64,000 bases of DNA, taken from positions 16,879,249-16,943,248 of the forward strand of contig OZ038423.1 of the NCBI GenBank assembly GCA_964036155.1, given 5' to 3'. Positions 1-22,400 of this stretch are shown here, piece after piece. How positions within the stretch are numbered: the stretch's first letter is position 1; each line of letters begins with the position of its first letter. Under the pieces are notes generated by a model. That model worked only from the letters and a program-made list of their open reading frames with translations. It did no database searches and was not told the origin of the DNA. Made by a program: the position numbers and the translations under genes. The DNA is from Diploscapter coronatus (lineage: Eukaryota; Nematoda; Chromadorea; Rhabditida; Rhabditidae).

Positions 1-2939
1 CAAGAAGGGAACAATCGTGCCAACCACAGTATCAATTTTCGGCTCCATCGACCTCTGGCAGCCCTCGCCGATCGTCGACAGACCCATCAGAGCTGCGTGT
101 CTGCGCTTCCAATCACCTGAAATAAAACAATATTGCAGAAAGAAAATAGTTGAATACCAAAATAGTCGCATAAAACTCCTCACAACTCAACTTGCAATAA
201 CCGGCAAATCGGGTTGCAGGAAGTATTATATTCGGAGAGAAAATGAAAAGGCTTTTACTCATCTCTTTCGAATAGATGTGCTATTTCTTTTGGGAGTCAA
301 GCTTTGAAAAGTCTGATGAGTGTTGAGAAGTAAATGAATCATCAAAGATTGAGGAATAAGAATCAATTCGGAAAAATCTTGAGATCGAAATGAAAACAGA
401 TGCTGCAAATAGTGACAGAAATCAAATTTCGTCTAGACCGATTGAAAGAGCAAAATTTCCTATTTTTTATTAAATCGACAGGAAAAAAGAATCCTACCGT
501 CCTGAAGAAGATGCCTGGCAATGTCGACGAACGGCTGGAAGACGGTCTTGCCTCCGAGAGAGCAGGCGATTCTGTCGAGCGAGCTCATCCCGATGTTGGC
601 CGATTCCTCGTCTTCCTCCTCGTCTACGTCGTCCACGGCCAGCCACTCCTCTATGTCGTCGTCCATCTCCGTCATCAGCAGCAGGCACGATTTCACTAAA
701 CCCATTACTTGAATTCTTTGACAAAATCAGTTGAACGAATACTTTTCAACACGTATTTTTCGTTCCATCCCCTTTTGTTCTCATTACTCGAGTTTACCTT
801 ACATAATGCTTCAAAGTGCAGAATAATTGGAAGACGATATTTACCAAAATGTATAAAGAATTATCAGAATTTTGACGACTTATTTCCAAATTCCTGAATA
901 ACTTACAGATCTCAGGAATAAGTGCATGGGCTCTCTTCTTGACAGCACTGGGAGTAGATTCGCAGATGGAAGTGATAACTTCGAGAGAGGAGTGACGATA
1001 GCTCTCGTTCTTCTCGGGGTTGTTCACGAACTGCAATGAACGAATGAATAATTATAACGAGGTAAGAGAATGCATACCTGAATACACATATTGAGAATAT
1101 TGGTGAGCTGAGAAGTGATGAGTTTGGGGATGGTGGAGGCCAGGTCGGACAGGCATTGCAGAGGGCCGTCATCCCCTTCTTCAGTCTCCACCACGTGCTT
1201 GCATACCTGAAAGCGCACAAAATTATCATCTTAAAAATTCACTGCCAAGATTCTTTCTATGGATTGTGAAAATTCGGAAAAATAGATTATGCAAATTCCA
1301 GGTTTCCCCTTTTTATCCAAAGGTCTAATTTACTTCATCGTTTAACTGCAATTCTTCGAGCATTATTTGCTAATTTTTACCTCAACAACGAGCGGGACGC
1401 AGTGGGACAGCATCTTGACGAGTCTCTCGTCCTCGTCGTTCTCGATCACGAAACTCACATAGGCCTTGACTGCTGCAGAACGCACTGCGGACGAGGGATG
1501 GGCCAGGCACGAATCCATTATTTGCTGCAAGGGAAACTATATTTTTTTTAAAATCAACTCCTTCGAAACGATGTGAAGTTAGATCCAATTTTCATTCTTT
1601 CATTCTACTTCATAGAATAAACATTAGAGAGCGAGCGCAAGCTGGTTCAAGAAACTCCAATTCCGCAGTTTTCTTTTCAGAATGAGATATTCTAACCTAA
1701 CTAAGATTTTTGTAGAAAACATAAAATAAAAATCGTTTGTGACGGAGATAACTTCTATTTTTAGGACCCACAGAATTAATACGTTTTTGTCAACTTCTGC
1801 TTGCATATTTTTGCTCAGCAAAATTTTGGCCTGATTTTTTAGCATGGAACCGCTTCATTGGATTCATAGTCGATCCCGATATGATGTTTTTTGGTCGACC
1901 CACTCTACCACTTTTTGTTACATGCCGCTTGCAGAAAGGCGGAGCTTGCGCTCTATGACTTTGACACATCTCATTTCATTCAAAAGAATATGCTCGATTT
2001 ACAAAATTCAATTTACCTTTATCCCAGGGAGAAATTTGTCCTGGTCAGCTCCAAAGATGTTCGGGACAGACCTGGAATGTTATTGTTTTCATCATAATCC
2101 ATTGATTGTTAATCTCACTCGATGAGAGTCATGGCGGAGAGTTTGAGCTGTTCCGAGTCGGCCTTGTTGCAGTGGTCGAGGAAGGTGAGCACGTCCGTCC
2201 AGGTCTGCTTGGCCGTCTCTTCGTCTAAACATCCTTTTCTCAATCAATGCCCAGTACATTTTCAATCTACCGATCGTGTTGCGAGCAATCTCTGCAACCA
2301 CGTCAGTGACCTTTTTGCGCAGTGCGTGCTCCATCTCCTCGCTCGCGGCTTTCAGGATCTGAACTGGTAAAAAGTTACATGTTCTGCAATATTATGAACA
2401 ATACAAGACTAGTTTATTGCATAACATTTCTTCTTCCACTTTTTTCCTCAAATCTTGTTTTCCTGATTTAAGTAATGAGCTACACACATCTTACATCGTC
2501 TAAATGCTCGAATATAATAAAGCATTCCAACCTTCTCGAGGAACTGCTTCTTGTACTCCTCAGGCAACGCACCCCACAGCTCTTCCCAGTCATTCGAGAT
2601 GATCCTTCGTAGCAGAATCAGACTCATCACACGTGACTGAAAATGTTTCGTGTTTTCAGAAAAGTTCGAAATTTTCGTCAATCAAAAAAGAACGTCTTGA
2701 ATGAAAATTTGATGTTTTCTTCGAATTTATGATTCTCGTCTCCCCTGGTTTACAGCAATTATGATGAGCCTTACCTCATTGGAGACGAAGGCAGCATCCT
2801 TCGAGTCGTAGAGCTGGAAGAGCATGGAGGCTCTGAGGGGAAGGGCGATCTGCTCGTAGCTGCGCTCTGCATTCGTCCTGGCCTCGTTGTCTGCGGACTG
2901 CATCAACTGCACGAGCGTGTTGAACGTCGGCAAGTCCAT
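1..2939 (-). CDS. imb-3: Importin-5 / karyopherin beta-3 (IMB-3), 5' part only
   Basis: Nuclear import receptor of the importin-beta family (HEAT repeats; binds Ran-GTP and cargo such as ribosomal proteins and histones). Exons: 2775-2939, 2532-2636, 2271-2358, 2119-2224, 2017-2071, 1381-1524, 1078-1206, 907-1030, 498-695, 1-116. All phases agree and give about 410 of the roughly 1,100 residues usual for the family; the rest lies off the left edge. Diagnostic matches to importin-5 include VMSLILLRRIISNDWEELWG, the acidic run DDVDEEEDEESANIG followed by SSLDRIACSLGGK, and DWKRRHAALMGLSTIGEGCQ. The start ATG (2937-2939) follows a TTTGCAG acceptor at 2947-2949, a likely spliced-leader addition site. 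The gene is divergent from the ABC transporter, with about 410 bp between the start codons. The first donors are ordinary GT sites; GTTGGA after exon 2 is weak. Confidence 0.93.
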
Positions 2940-3352
2940 TTCTGCACTGCAAACGAAATGAATCAGAAGAAATCAGCGATTGCGAAATGAATTCGAAAAT
3001 AACAAAAAAAATAGCAAGAGGTTTGAACGAATTAAACAGGTGGGGAAATGGCCGATTCGAAACGGGATAAATTCTGCAGGGATTTTTAGGCCTATGAATA
3101 AAAGATTTAGAAAATTTCACAAAAATCGAGGAAATCAGTGAAGAATAAGGATTTTCGCGCACAAAATGATATCGATATTATCGTAGTCAGTGTCGGGGAG
3201 TGGAGCGCAATTCTCGTTTTCTTTGGCGCACTTCTCTCCTCTCTTTTCGCTTGCTATTTCTCTCCTCGATTTTCAAACGAGCTTTAACTTTGATTTTTGA
3301 CGAATTTTTGTTTTCAACTTTGCAAAATCGATGTGATACCTTGTTCAGAAAG
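2940..3352. promoter_or_regulatory. Divergent promoter region, imb-3 / ABC transporter
   Basis: This 413-bp gap separates the start codons of two head-to-head genes, so it must hold both promoters. Each side ends in a 3' splice site next to the ATG (CAG at 2947-2949 on minus, CAG at 3346-3348 on plus) with no upstream coding exon, the usual look of SL trans-splice acceptors. No further motif was recognised. Confidence 0.6.
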
Positions 3353-13408
<10,056 letters not shown>

Positions 13409-14985
13409 TCAGTTCAGTTTTTTTTTTACAAAATACTCACTTTAACATATCTTTCAAAGATACTAAGATTTTTACAATATGAGAAAATGTTAAGTTAGTT
13501 TAGATTCATAGGAAAAGCTCATCTCATTTTCTCGACACTATTCTATTCGATATTTTGTGTTTTACGTGCAAAAAAGGAATGTAAGTGAGTTTGTTTGGAA
13601 ATAGGTGAAAAAATCGAATTAGATTTATTAATCATTTTCATTCTTTCCTAAAACAACTCACATATTCCTATTATAGAATCTTGAATGCCTCTGAATTAGT
13701 GTCACAATGATTTGCCATATCTGAATTGAACTTGTCTTCTCATCTCAAGTAATCAGTTCAGGTACTTCATATGTTGATGTTATGTGTGATCTTATCGTTT
13801 ATCTTTCGATCTGGTCTCTTTTCTCTGCGCAATCTTCTATCCTTATTCTTTCAAACATATCTAGAGAACGCAAATACTCCAATTCGAATATGAAAAATTC
13901 AATCAAAATTTTTAACTTTCTTCCCGATGGTCGCACAAACTTGTACTTGATAACTTGTTTTTACTGGTGCAAGTAGTAATCCTGAAAGTTTCAGGCCGTT
14001 ACGTAATTTCAACAATTTTTTGAAATTTCGCCATTACTTACAGAAAATTTTCAAAATTATCATATTTCATATTTTGAGCATTTTACCAGTTTTTCTTATT
14101 TTCACAACTCACTGTCTGCTAGATGTCGAACTTTTTGGTGATGGTTGAGAATTCTGGCAGATTTTGAAAGAGAAATGATGAGCTTTGGCTCAAATGTTGC
14201 AAAGAATTGAACGAAATGCCAATTTTCAACCAAAAATCTGGAAAATTTGGGATGACAGTTATCAACCTAATTAGGTGATTGAACTGAACCGAATTAAAAA
14301 TTACTTTTTGATATGTGTATTTGAGGGATCCAACAATATTTTTACCAATTCGAAATCCCACCAACACCAAATTTGAAAAAGTACTTGCGGTCTCTAAATA
14401 TATCTCTTCTAAATCAGTATAATGTCATATCCTGAGTGCATTTAGTATATTTTTTTGCAATTTAATGTGAGGATGCATAATGTACCGGTACTCCCGATTC
14501 TGATTCTGGTTCATAATCGCTTTATATTTCCTATCCCAAAGCATATATAATTGTCCTACGATTCCGTTCTCACAATTCGTTTAATTAGTTCTTTCTTTTA
14601 AATTCAATCATTTTTATCTATGCACCAATTTGTTTTAATTATTAATATGGATAAATATCTTATCGTTTCTTTTATTTGTATTTGCAATTCAGGCAGTTTT
14701 TCTTGCAAATGATTGTCTGGTTCTCTAGTTTAATGACAATATGACTGTGAGAAGAGGAGAAATAAAGAATGAAGATATGAACGGGCTCTTGAGAGCTGAA
14801 ACCCTTGATCCGATGCAATCCGTTTCGATACGATATCCTCTTTCTTTGCCCATTTATCTATAAAAGCTCATCGAGTCTTGCTTCTCTTCCCTCTCTCCCC
14901 TCTCCTCTTTTCTCTCCATTCAGAGCTATTGATAGCCAATCATTCCCTGATCAGCTCTATTTTCATTATCAATCAGCAGTCTGCA
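13409..14985. other. Intergenic region after the ABC transporter
   Basis: AT-rich sequence with no coding exon that I can support. It holds the 3' UTR of the transporter (no canonical AATAAA close to the stop) and, at its right end, a pyrimidine-rich stretch (about 14880-14920) and the promoter of the ML-domain gene. Confidence 0.5.
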
Positions 14986-17900
14986 ATGAGGCTTCCCCTC
15001 CCTCTTCTATTTATTTTTGTACTGCCAATTTCAGCTCTAATTTCTACGCACTTGTCTGATTCCAACTCGCAACAGGTATTGTAAAAGATCAAGTAAATGT
15101 GACAACAATAATTGATACAAAATTGAGAGAGCAGAAGTTATTCTCATATTTGCAACTGATTTAGCTCATATCAGATTTACAGTAGCGAATAAAAGTTTGG
15201 GAACCCATAAATATTTTCGACCTTCTGTTTATAGGAACTAGATGATCTTATCTAGTTGATATTTGACTGGTTTACATAATCTAGTGCATTCGATGATATT
15301 TCTCTGCTAAATTATTTCCGTATTGAATCATAGTAAAAGGTGGTGATTAATCACTACTCGAAAATATTTCGTTTCCAAACTTTTCCTCGCCACTGTGTGA
15401 TGCAAAGCTTGCATAGCCAAATTTATGTCATTTTGCTTCATTAATGCAGTAGGGCATAAATTCTGGCGAAGGAAATATTTTCGATTGTTAATTTGGATTG
15501 GCTCATAAGCTTCACATATTTTCATATTTCAAGTCGATAAATTCGTCAATACTTTTTTGTAACTTATATAGTGATCATAAAATGATAAAAGGGACATTTT
15601 CCCTGAAAATGCCCCTTTTATCGTTTTGTGAATGGGATTATCTAAAAATATTTTTAAAAAATCAATTTCCACGAGAACTTTCAATGTGCACTTGTTGTCA
15701 CTATTATGTTCCACTAGTGCTGCCATTTACAATGGGTTACAATTGCCCAGCGCTTCATTGTGTTGAGTTTATTTCAGGTATCTTCATATTCACGATATCT
15801 GGAACAACATTCTTTGAACGAATATGATTTTGCACATAAAGGTCTGCAGTGCCAATCGCAGTAAATGATAATTGAACATCAAATTAGAGTCGTCTGATTC
15901 TTCAAGTGAAAGCAAGGAAGACAATACTGATGTGACTACAAACAAATCGGGAACGAGAACTGGAGGGGAGGAGAATGAGATCGAAGAAGAATGTCCGAGG
16001 TATTTAGAAAAAGAAAAAACTATGATAAGTAAATTTGAAAACTGATTAAATTAAATATTTATCGCGTATAGTTTTAACCAAATTACATTCAAGGATGCCA
16101 AATGGAACGAGATATTCTCCTGTATTCTACCAATGTAGATCAGGTATGAAATTAACCTTATTAATTTTGGGCGTTAGAACAATTCATTACCAATTTTATC
16201 ACGGCTAATCAGTAATAAGCGATGTTCAATCATTTTAAAGTGAGCCTAGTCTTCTATTCCTGTCCTTTCGTAACCTAAATTATGTTCTTGCGAAAGATAG
16301 AATCATATAAGGTGGAATATAATTATAGCGGCACCTATTCAATTGACATGGGTTTATTTAAATTGAATTCAATAACATATTTGGGCTCCTAGAAAAAGAC
16401 ACCGGCTTTTTTATTTTCCTATCTTGCCTCCCCATACTATTTCTTAGAAAACCCGGTGTCTTTTTCTATTAGCTCATATTTGAGTTAAATTTTTTCTTGA
16501 TCCTAAGAAAATAGATACCACAGTCAACATATTGGCTATTTTGCTAAGAACATATCGTAAAAATCTTGCGACATTTGAATGTTTATCTGGTACCGCTATA
16601 ACTATAGCCCACTCCGTACTTCTCTAAATATTTCAAATAGGTTTCTTTCTATACTCATTTTCACTTTAATTATTGGTTTTTAAACAGCTAATGTTGTTTA
16701 AAATTAGTAATATAATGAAATCAAATTAACTCTCGAGTTTGTCGACCCTAATCTATCTCTAGTTGTCCATTGATTTGGCGATGATGATTTTATCATTTTC
16801 TGATTTTTCTATGAGAATATTGCGTCACTGTCTCTTCACGTGAACTATATCAATTTTGATATCGGAAAAGGAAAATGAGTTTTTTTCAATAATTTATTAC
16901 GGTTAAGAATAGTAAACTTGTGGAAGCGAAGATCAGCTTCAAAGTCATAACTGCTTATGAATTGGTAGAATTTTCTGATTTGCCATCGATGTGCATCATG
17001 CAATTGTCTGATTTTGAGAAAACAATGCCATTGAGACACTAAAACAGACTAAACAGGGAGAATTGAAGAACAGAGTTTAATGACAAATTGGAGATGGGGA
17101 ATTGAGAAGTAAGGCAGAGGCTGTAGGGAGAAATTCTGAAGGAAGGATGAATTTGCCGAAAGTCGGAAAATAAATTGTTTATTGGTCGATCAAACGAATT
17201 AGAGTCACAAAACAATGTGTCAAATTTATGTCATGTCTATGCAAAAACGAAATTATTCACCATTATCGGCATGCAATTACGCAGAAGCAACTATAGTAGT
17301 CGTCAATTGAAAAGGGCATAAAAATTTACGAAGACAATATTTACGTTTCCGAAACTAAGAAAACGGGATCTTTCCTACTCATACGAGTAAAAATAATGAG
17401 AAGTTTAAATTTATACTTGATAAAAATAAAAGAATATTAGTTTTCATTTAGGAACTGTAATGACTCTTCATGGTGGAGCTCTAACAAATTCCTCAGGCGA
17501 CGATTCATATCCTCTGTCATTTTCCAGCCGAATTAGGGTATTTCTGGATGTATCAAGCTCATCTGCTCGCAGGTCTGTCACTATGTACCATAGGAAAAAC
17601 TAACAATTATGAAAAAATAATTAAAACAAATTAAACTATGTTAAATGTGCATTGCACAATTTAAAATTGCATAAAATAAACTGTTAAAATGATAAAATCT
17701 CTTCATGTTAACTTTCTATTTATTTTGTGTCAATTGTCTGAAACTATTGGGTTATCCCACAAGGCTTTTCTCACTTAAAGTTACAAAGCTTTCTGACGAT
17801 TAATTTGCATACATGATTTTACCTGTTTGAATCGTTCGAATTTCGCTTTTCATTGCTCTGTCATTCTGCGTTGAGCGACTCTGCCGTGCTGCATCAAGTC

Positions 17901-18873
17901 CGCTTGTGCACGGCACAAATATGGGTTATTTTTGTGATCTACTTGGACCTTCTCATATTTGCTATCGATTTCACTAGGACGTTTTCACTTTCTGGAAAAA
18001 ATAATTGCAGAAAACGCTAAATTTGCTAACATTTTGTCGAAGCAAATTTAAAGTGAGCGAAAAAATTAGCTGTGTGTTGCGGACCTTAATTATAGCACTT
18101 CGTCTGCTAATGATTTGGTATATTAAATAAAAAATAAAAAAATTTTCCTATAAGATGGGAAAAGAGTTTAGGAACAACACAATAGGTGATATCTAGCTAA
18201 GTAATTACGCCATACTATTCAGATACGACGATCTATCTCTGGAAGTATCTCTGCAGAAACAGTCTAGCAGTTGGTTTGGATGTGGATGGCTCCCTCTGCC
18301 AACTTTCGGGCTGCTGTAATTGCTCTAAAATCCTTGTGAAATCTGGGTTTGAAAAATATCAAAATTGAGCTTTCACCGGAAAAAGCTATAGTGAAACTCT
18401 AAACAAAATCACCAGAAAAGTTACTGAGATCGAAATTTCGCTAGGATCTGTTATACTTACTTATTTACTATTTCCTCTCGTTTTATCCTCCTATTCCAGG
18501 AATAACAATATGATGTGCCTGGACAATCCCTCGTGCCCTGTGGTCACAGGTCGGCAAGTCATCGAGTTCTCCGTCGATCCTCCGCCTCTCTACATTCGAT
18601 TTTTCCTCCGCTATTTCCACGATGAAATGGTTTGTCATTTATCATTCGCCCTGTCTGTCACTCTGTCATTTCTGTCAATGTCACCCCTCTGCTTCTACTA
18701 ATTTTCCCTTGTAATTTCACACTGTCAGCTTCTCCTGGTTTCGTCAGTTTCGATGTTTTCTTTATGTTTTTGCATTCCAGACCTCGTATCAACTTGTCAT
18801 CAAACTTCGGAACAAGAGGGACCCGTTCAGAGAGCTGCTTTGTGCCACAATTCAGACGAGATTCCGATTGTAA
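14986..18873 (+). CDS. Secreted ML-domain (MD-2/NPC2-like) lipid-recognition protein
   Basis: Seven exons (14986-15075, 15890-15999, 16094-16143, 17452-17572, 18223-18315, 18500-18629, 18781-18873) give 228 residues in consistent phase. Residues 1-17 are a signal peptide (MRLPLPLLFIFVLPISA). Residues 20-66 are rich in Ser, Asp, Glu and Thr and probably unstructured. From residue 65 the protein looks like an ML domain: Cys at ECPR, YQCRS, WFGCGWLP, MMCLDNPSCPVVTGRQ, a beta-strand segment VIEFSVDPPP, and a C-terminal TSYQLVIKLRNK...ELLCATI. The LDNPSCPV..G and final LLCA pattern are what is seen in NPC2/ML proteins, which bind sterols or other lipids in the lumen or outside the cell. The acidic N-terminal extension is unusual for NPC2, so a simple NPC2 orthologue is unlikely. 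The ligand cannot be inferred. Confidence 0.8.
15579..15627. repeat. Short perfect-type hairpin in intron
   Basis: Inverted repeat in intron 1 of the ML gene: AAAATGATAAAAGGGACATT pairs with AATGCCCCTTTTATCGTTTT across a tiny loop. Weaker complementarity continues outwards. Either a MITE remnant or a structured intronic hairpin. Confidence 0.6.
16314..16608. mobile_element. Palindromic MITE-like element in ML-gene intron 3
   Basis: About 295 bp with inverted ends: ATAATTATAGCGGCACC at the left and GGTACCGCTATAACTATAG at the right, plus a second inverted block near the middle (CTAGAAAAAGACACCGG against CCGGTGTCTTTTTCTA). It carries no ORF, so it is non-autonomous if mobile. It lies wholly inside intron 16144-17451. 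Confidence 0.6.
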
Positions 18874-18914
18874 CGAAGAGTCACAAACAGCCGTCAGCAA
18901 TGTCAACAAACACC

Positions 18915-18920
18915 AATAAA
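18915..18920 (+). terminator. Poly(A) signal AATAAA of the ML-domain gene
   Basis: Canonical hexamer 42 bp downstream of the TAA stop at 18871-18873. Confidence 0.65.
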
Positions 18921-19223
18921 TTATTTGTTTTCATTTCTTGTTGATTTACTTGTCTCTTTGCAAATCAAACCCAATGTGTGACGTTTTCTCTCTGTCTCCA
19001 CCCAAATGATCATCAGTTAATAAGCCTGTTTCCAAAACTATCGACAGATTGAAAATTTTGAAATGGAGGAAGCGTAAAAAATAAGTGTGGAAGTGAAGAA
19101 TGAAAAACACAAATTGGACAGAACAGAATGGTCGATCATCAATGATGTGTCGATGAGGTTGTGTTTTTTTTTAAACTATTTACTTTTAAACAATAACATT
19201 TATTTGCACGTTATTTACAACTA

Positions 19224-19229
19224 TTTATT
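19224..19229 (-). terminator. Poly(A) signal AATAAA of the 7TM receptor gene
   Basis: Canonical hexamer on the minus strand about 260 bp downstream of the receptor stop codon. A second one lies at about 19198-19203. Confidence 0.5.
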
Positions 19230-19488
19230 TTATAATTACTAAATTGCAATTGAATAGTTAACCACGATGTCGATGTGCAAAGGAACGAAGTTGAGATCAG
19301 ATATAATTCCTTGATTGAAGTGAGATCGAAGGAAGAAGTGAAGGGTTGAAGGAATGAAGCGCTGATAGGTGACAAAGAGGACTCAAGTGGACGGAGCATC
19401 CAATCGTCCAATCGGGCAGCGGCAAGTCGGGACGAATATAGAACAGAGTGGAATGGAACCGAGACGGAAATGGATCGGGACTATCGGA

Positions 19489-22400
19489 CTATCGATCCGG
19501 GAAGGGAAATAGATGATGATTTGAAGGGCTGGTTGATCGTGAACTCGACTGAGAATCTGAATAGGTACAACGACTGGGCAGTGATGGGAATATCGATGGC
19601 GAACTGCCTCGCGGACTGTCTGAGCCACAAAAAGACGAGGAGAAGGACCGAGCCATCAACAGGTCGTAGACGTCGCTCGACAGCTTAGGGTCGTTCAGCA
19701 CTGTTATGCTCATTGCTGCAATCAAACTGTCACTCATCCGTCACATTGCAACTATTGCATAGTGTAAACAGTACGAACGGGAAGTGAGGGAGACTATAAG
19801 ACAATGAAAAGAAAAGAATGCCTGGGGCAGAAGAGAGATGCAGAAGGCAAAGACTACTGACCATTACAACCAAAATGACTGATTGGGGAAAAAGTTGTTG
19901 ATGAAAAGTGAAAATGAGAGCGGAAAGAAGCTGAAGACCAAACTGAAGTCGAGGCTGCAATGCCTACTTGCGGCTGCTGCTAATGCTGATGCAGAGTTGA
20001 AAAGGGAAAGTTGAATATGATTAGATAGTGCAACAGACTGAAGCAGAAAGCAGACAGGAAGGGAAAGGGGAAGAGAGGAGAGTAATCATAGGCAGGAAGA
20101 GAGACATGAAGTGTTACACTAACACTACAAATGTAGAGGTACATAAGAGTAGGAGAATGCGAAATGATATTGGCATTGCATTAAGAGGAATGTTATTACT
20201 AAATGAATTGATAATTGACACTTGATTAGTTGACTAGTCGAGGAGTGGTCAGAACGAAGGGAAAAGTGTCGGTTTGACAGGAGAAGCTGCAGACCAACTG
20301 AAAGGAACACACTGGTTCTTCTGATGGAGAATTATGGGCGAATGAGCAGTCAGTCCAGTGATCGAGTTGACTTATAAATCAACTGCAGGCCTTCTCTTCC
20401 CTTCCCCTTCTTCGACTTCTTTTTTTACCCTTTCTACCTTCTACTCCACCTCCATTCGACCATTCCCCCTAATGCGAATGCATTGAATTCAGCCTCGAGT
20501 GGCTAACGTCATAACTCAAATCTAATGAAAACCAGCAAAATAAGGAGAAACTCGAAAGAGATCAAGAGAAATACAGAAGAAGGGAGGAGAGAATGGAAGA
20601 AAATGATGCAAAGTTCAAATATATAAATGGTTGTAAAGAGGAAGGGGGAATACTGTTGGTTGTTCTACAAGAATGTGGAAATCCAGAGGAGCGCAAGATC
20701 GTGATCGCCAATTGGTTCGAGATGGAGAATGCGCAGATGAAGATGAAACTACAAAATTACGTAGCACACAGAGACTCGGAGAATGAACAAATATTTTTAT
20801 TTACATATTTTGTTTTGTTACGTGAAACCAACAGAAAACAAGATACAGTCATAAAGCAAATAACACGAGTGTCTAATAGCAGAATCTGTCAACTGCTCTT
20901 CGACTCTTTCCGACATTGTGCCATTTCAGACCATCCACTGAATAATCCACCGGAGAAGTTATTGTCTTGCAATTTGAACACTAAAATAATGATTTAACAC
21001 TATATATAGTAAAGAAGATCTACATATTTAGTGTAAGTGGAAAGTTTTGCAAGAAAGTAAACCGCAAATTTTAATTTCGCTAAATTTCGAGTTTTAAAGC
21101 ATCTTTTATAATTTTTAAAATCAGTAAATGCACGACTAGTAGTGAAAAAGTCTTCGTCTAAAGCGATTTATAATTGCGTATAATTTTGAAATGCATTCAG
21201 AACCAAAATGATTTCGATGAAATAACAGGGAAGGAATTGATGTTCAAGAATGATGACCTAAAAATGTAATGATTTATACGTCAAAATAAGGCATCTCTGT
21301 CTTCAGTTCACTAAATCAGTATTCTGTTCGCTCGTTCGATTTCATCTAACAAAAACCATTCGTTCGTAAAATTCATCGAAATATTTACTAATTTTTAGCG
21401 TTTTCATCATAAACAGGGTTTGCAGTCTGTTTGACGACGTAAATGATGTAAATATGAGTCAATTGAATTGATTTATACAAGTCAACATTCTTACCACGAG
21501 CAACCGAAAATATCGAATGAACAGTAGAAATAGAGGCGTAGTTAGCGAGCTCAGATGAATGTACCAAATCGAAACCTGAAATTACATATTTTATCCATTC
21601 TTCATTCTTAAATTGATATTAGTAAGCTGTTTGCAGAATATTGATAACTTAATCTTTCAGTTTATAACGGCTCAGTGATTTCATCGTAAAGAAAACCATT
21701 TGCACTGCATATATAATTGAATATTGCAATTTATTCATAAAAATCGAGGAAATCTATCCTTTTCCGCACTTAATTTCTAAGCACTTTTCCATTTCGTCGA
21801 AATATCTGGCTGTTTATTTGTTGTTCGGTTTATCACGTATTTCTTGCGAGTCCTTATTAGATTAACACGAATTTTTTTTACAAATGCGGTAACTTTGTGT
21901 GGTGCGGTGTTCGTTAATGTCCCAATGAGCACTTACGGCTATGAGTTCATAATTCTATTCCACCCTTTATGTTCGATTTAATAGAATAAGCTAGCTAAAA
22001 TAATTAGGGTCTAGATTAAATCTAACTCTGTTCAACTTACAAGCACAATTGATTCAGATAAATAATCGTGTAATCTGCTTGGCGTAAATTAATTTTCAAG
22101 ACTAGATGTGTGGTCAACAACAAATGTCATGGTTATGACTCAAAGGAATGAAATATTATTTCCAAAAAAAAACTTTCACTCAAAAAATCTTATGCAATGA
22201 AATAAAGACTATATAGCAGAAAATCATATAATTTGTTAAAGGATTGCAATATTCTGAGTGAATCATCTTATAAAAAGTGAAGATAAATAAGATCCCCAAT
22301 CCTCAATAATCTGGGCAACTTTAGACGTAAGATCTTTTCTGCTCAAGACAGTTTTCTTGAAGTAGCAATATTCACATATCTCGGATTAGGACCTCTCTTC

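Larger units (their letters stand above)
18874..19488. other. Convergent 3' region, ML gene and 7TM receptor
   Basis: Two genes converge here. It holds AATAAA at 18915-18920 on plus, 42 bp after the ML-gene stop, and the minus-strand poly(A) signals of the receptor. No other gene was recognised. Confidence 0.6.
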
